Source: Rhodococcus sp. IITR03
GTDB taxonomy: Bacteria > Actinomycetota > Actinomycetes > Mycobacteriales > Mycobacteriaceae
Assembly: GCA_001017865.1 (NCBI GenBank)
Contig: LATQ01000001.1
Span: 281,685 to 292,001, forward strand
DNA length: 10,317 nt
Direction of reading: 5' to 3'
How positions within the stretch are numbered: the stretch's first letter is position 1; every line of letters begins with the position of its first letter. Below are positions 9,105-10,317 of this stretch, in pieces. The translations under genes and the position numbers were made by a program. The notes under the pieces are model-generated. The model was not told the origin of the DNA. It saw only the letters and a program-made list of their open reading frames with translations, and searched no databases.

Positions 9105-9388
9105 CGCGAGCCGTGCAGCCCGCCGAGACCTTCGTCGTCCGTATCCGTTCCGCGGAACAACGAGTCGTCGTACGGCGTATCGGGAATCGGGATGCGTTCA
9201 CCGAGACTGTTGACGACCTCGCGCGGAGGATGTTCGGCGAAGTCGCGTATGTCGATGTCGAGACGTTCGACGTCGTTCGACAGCCTCTTCACCGGGGCTG
9301 CGTCCCCGTAGCGCGATCGTAGGGATCCGAGGCATTGGCGCAGGTGGGCGGCGGTGCGCTGAAGTTCCTGCAATTCGCTGATGGACAT
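9101..9388 (-). CDS. Small conserved protein, first gene of the sdh operon
   Basis: A 95-residue soluble protein with no membrane segment or signal peptide. The first half looks helical and may form a coiled coil (SELQELQRTAAHLRQCL, then VKRLSNDVERLDIDIRDF). The second half is acidic and loop-like (IPIPDTPYDDSLFRGTDTDDE). I do not recognise a domain. A small conserved gene in the same place precedes the mycobacterial sdh1 genes (Rv0250c, about 97 residues, from memory), so it is probably its homologue and may help assembly or regulation of Sdh1; that role is inferred from position only. The ATG at 9388 has GGAGG five bases upstream (complement of 9394-9398), which decides this start over the much longer open frame that runs up through bioD in a different phase. 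Its stop overlaps the sdhC GTG by GTGA. No frameshift is seen. Confidence 0.82.
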   Translation of the reverse strand: MSISELQELQRTAAHLRQCLGSLRSRYGDAAPVKRLSNDVERLDIDIRDFAEHPPREVVNSLGERIPIPDTPYDDSLFRGTDTDDEGLGGLHGSR

Positions 9389-9410
9389 CAGTACCTCCGG
9401 GCCGAGCGGT

Positions 9411-9446
9411 CGACATGTCCCTTCCGTAGCGGGTATCGGCATGTCG
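9411..9446. repeat. Inverted repeat CGACATG/CATGTCG upstream of the sdh operon
   Basis: CGACATG (9411-9417) and its exact reverse complement CATGTCG (9440-9446) are separated by 22 bases, in the 104-base gap between bioD and the first sdh-operon gene. The left arm also contains the palindrome GACATGTC (9412-9419). It lies 23-58 bases before the ATG at 9388, where an operator or promoter would be expected. I could not find a convincing -10/-35 pair. It could be a regulator site or chance. Confidence 0.35.
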
Positions 9447-9492
9447 CGCCGGCCGACACGATGGGAACAGGCCAGTTGCAGTGTGGCATCCA

Positions 9493-10202
9493 TCACAGTA
9501 CAGCGGAAGCTCCGCCCGCACGCCGTTTCGTCGGGAGCGGCAGATCCGACCACCGAGAGGCACGGGTGGCGAAGACGCGGGCGTCGAGAGCGCCGCTGCC
9601 GGCCGGGATCCTGCCCACGACAGGGACGCCGGTGACGTCGGGAAGGTCGTCGAGATTGCACCGTTCCGCCAGATCCGGTGCAGTAGGCCAGGATCCGATG
9701 ATCACCCCCGACACTCGACCCTGAAGAGCGGAGCGCGGCCACGGTGAGCGCGGTGTGGTTGAGCGTGCCAGTCCCGCGGCGGCAACGATCACCGCCGGCG
9801 CTCCGAGCGCGGCCGCGACGTCGGCGAGGGTGAAGCCGCCCGCACCGAGCCGCACGAGCAGACCTCCCGCACCTTCGACCAAAGTGAGGTCGTACTCGGC
9901 GTCGAGCATCCGGACGGTGTCGACGATCTCCTCGAGGGTGAGCAGCGGGCGTCCGCTGCGCTGCGCGGCGGTGTCGGGTGCGAGCGGATCGGGATACCGC
10001 GCGAGTTCGACGAGCCGGACACGGTCCCCGGCCAGTCGCCGGATCTCCTGCAGGTCGCCCGGCCCGTCGTCCCTCACGCCTGTCTGGGCGGGTTTGCACA
10101 CCGCGACCCGCAGTCCCGCGGCCACGGCGTTCGCGGCGAGTGCCGCGGTCGCGACGGTCTTGCCACATCGGTCGACGTGCCGGTGACGACGAGGATGCTC
10201 AC
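9493..10202 (-). CDS. bioD: Dethiobiotin synthetase, four frameshifts
   Basis: BioD closes the ureido ring of 7,8-diaminopelargonate with CO2 and ATP to make dethiobiotin. Repaired length is about 237 residues. The P-loop GTSTDVGKT (8-16) is complete only when a missing G near 10163 is restored: the sequence reads TDV then KT with the glycine codon short by one base. CKPAQTG (36-42) and VEGAGG are the usual substrate and metal-site elements. In the middle, [18 protein letters not shown] lies in another frame. Losses at 9768-9769 (CC), 9719-9721 (CCC) and 9705-9709 (CCCCC) join it to [18 protein letters not shown] and then [13 protein letters not shown]. The C-terminal tail (about 25 residues rich in Arg, Ser and Lys) is unlike the family as I know it and may hide another error. 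Start: GTG 10202 overlapping the bioF stop by GTGA. Cytoplasmic, biotin operon. Confidence 0.9.
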
Positions 10203-10317
10203 GCCCGCTCCCCGACGACGTCGGCGAGCACCTCGTCGACGAGGGCGCGTTCGTCGTCGGTGAGGTTCGCGCGCGCCGTCAGGCGCAGCCGCGAGGTACC
10301 GGCCGGAACCGAGGGCG
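10199..10317 (-). CDS. bioF: 8-amino-7-oxononanoate synthase, C-terminal end only
   Basis: Only the last 38 codons and the stop are in the window; the gene continues beyond base 10317. The fragment reads [20 protein letters not shown] and ends DVVGERA. The [10 protein letters not shown] segment is the conserved C-terminal signature of the PLP-dependent BioF family, which condenses pimeloyl-ACP/CoA with alanine in the first committed step of biotin ring assembly. The stop TGA (10199-10201) overlaps the bioD GTG start, giving a GTGA coupling. This adjacency supports a bioF-bioD operon, probably preceded by bioA outside the window. A related alpha-oxoamine synthase is possible in principle, but the bioD partner makes BioF most likely. 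Confidence 0.88.
   Translation of the reverse strand, partial: PSVPAGTSRLRLTARANLTDDERALVDEVLADVVGERA

Noticed and set aside
6553..9213. An 886-codon open frame on the plus strand opposite sdhA and sdhC
   Set aside because: It is rich in Arg, Gly, His, Asp and Val with no domain, and lies antisense to clearly conserved sdh genes. Long antisense frames are common in GC-rich genomes with G/C at third positions.
9101..10168. A single 355-codon minus-strand protein joining a bioD fragment to the small sdh-operon protein
   Set aside because: Only its last 95 codons and a short bioD island look like real protein. The rest is Arg-rich out-of-frame bioD, and the small gene has its own ribosome site at 9394-9398.

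Overview
The window is high-GC actinobacterial DNA. Gene content and order point to a mycolic-acid actinomycete of the Rhodococcus/Nocardia/Gordonia kind: a mycobacterial-type Sdh1 succinate dehydrogenase operon with its small leader gene, biotin genes bioF-bioD, a FecB-like siderophore lipoprotein behind a DtxR/IdeR-like iron box, and a DUF5682-VWA pair. The genus assignment is an inference; no rRNA or other marker is present.

Layout. (1) Bases 1-2765, plus strand: the C-terminal part of a DUF5682 protein, then a VWA (MIDAS) protein, translationally coupled by an ATGA overlap once frameshifts are repaired. This is the downstream part of a MoxR-DUF5682-VWA type cluster. (2) 2815-4478, minus strand: a DHA2/EmrB-like MFS exporter, convergent with the VWA gene. 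(3) 4479-4529: a short divergent promoter region with a DtxR/IdeR-like box. (4) 4530-5522, plus strand: an iron-siderophore-binding lipoprotein. (5) 5560-9388, minus strand, one tight operon transcribed right to left: a small conserved protein, then sdhC (membrane anchor), sdhA (flavoprotein) and sdhB (iron-sulfur). (6) 9493-10317, minus strand: bioD and the last 38 codons of bioF, overlapping by GTGA. No stretch longer than 300 bases lacks a gene. I saw no tRNA, rRNA, CRISPR array or insertion sequence. The convergent gaps at 2766-2814 and 5523-5559 hold no convincing terminator.

The most striking property of the window is that seven of the ten genes are interrupted by frameshifts. I count 14, and each one is repaired by adding back a single base, nearly always a G or C in a short run. 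Repair restores textbook motifs: VWA MIDAS, BioD Walker A, the conserved C-terminus of SdhA, and gene-overlap signals. The simplest reading is a draft consensus with systematic one-base homopolymer deletions, not a set of pseudogenes. Coordinates below give the repaired gene extents.

How the genes work together: the Sdh1 complex oxidises succinate and passes electrons to menaquinone. The lipoprotein captures ferric siderophore under probable iron control, and the divergent MFS pump may share that control. BioF and BioD perform consecutive (non-adjacent by one step) reactions of biotin synthesis. DUF5682 and VWA probably work with an AAA+ MoxR ATPase encoded upstream, outside the window.
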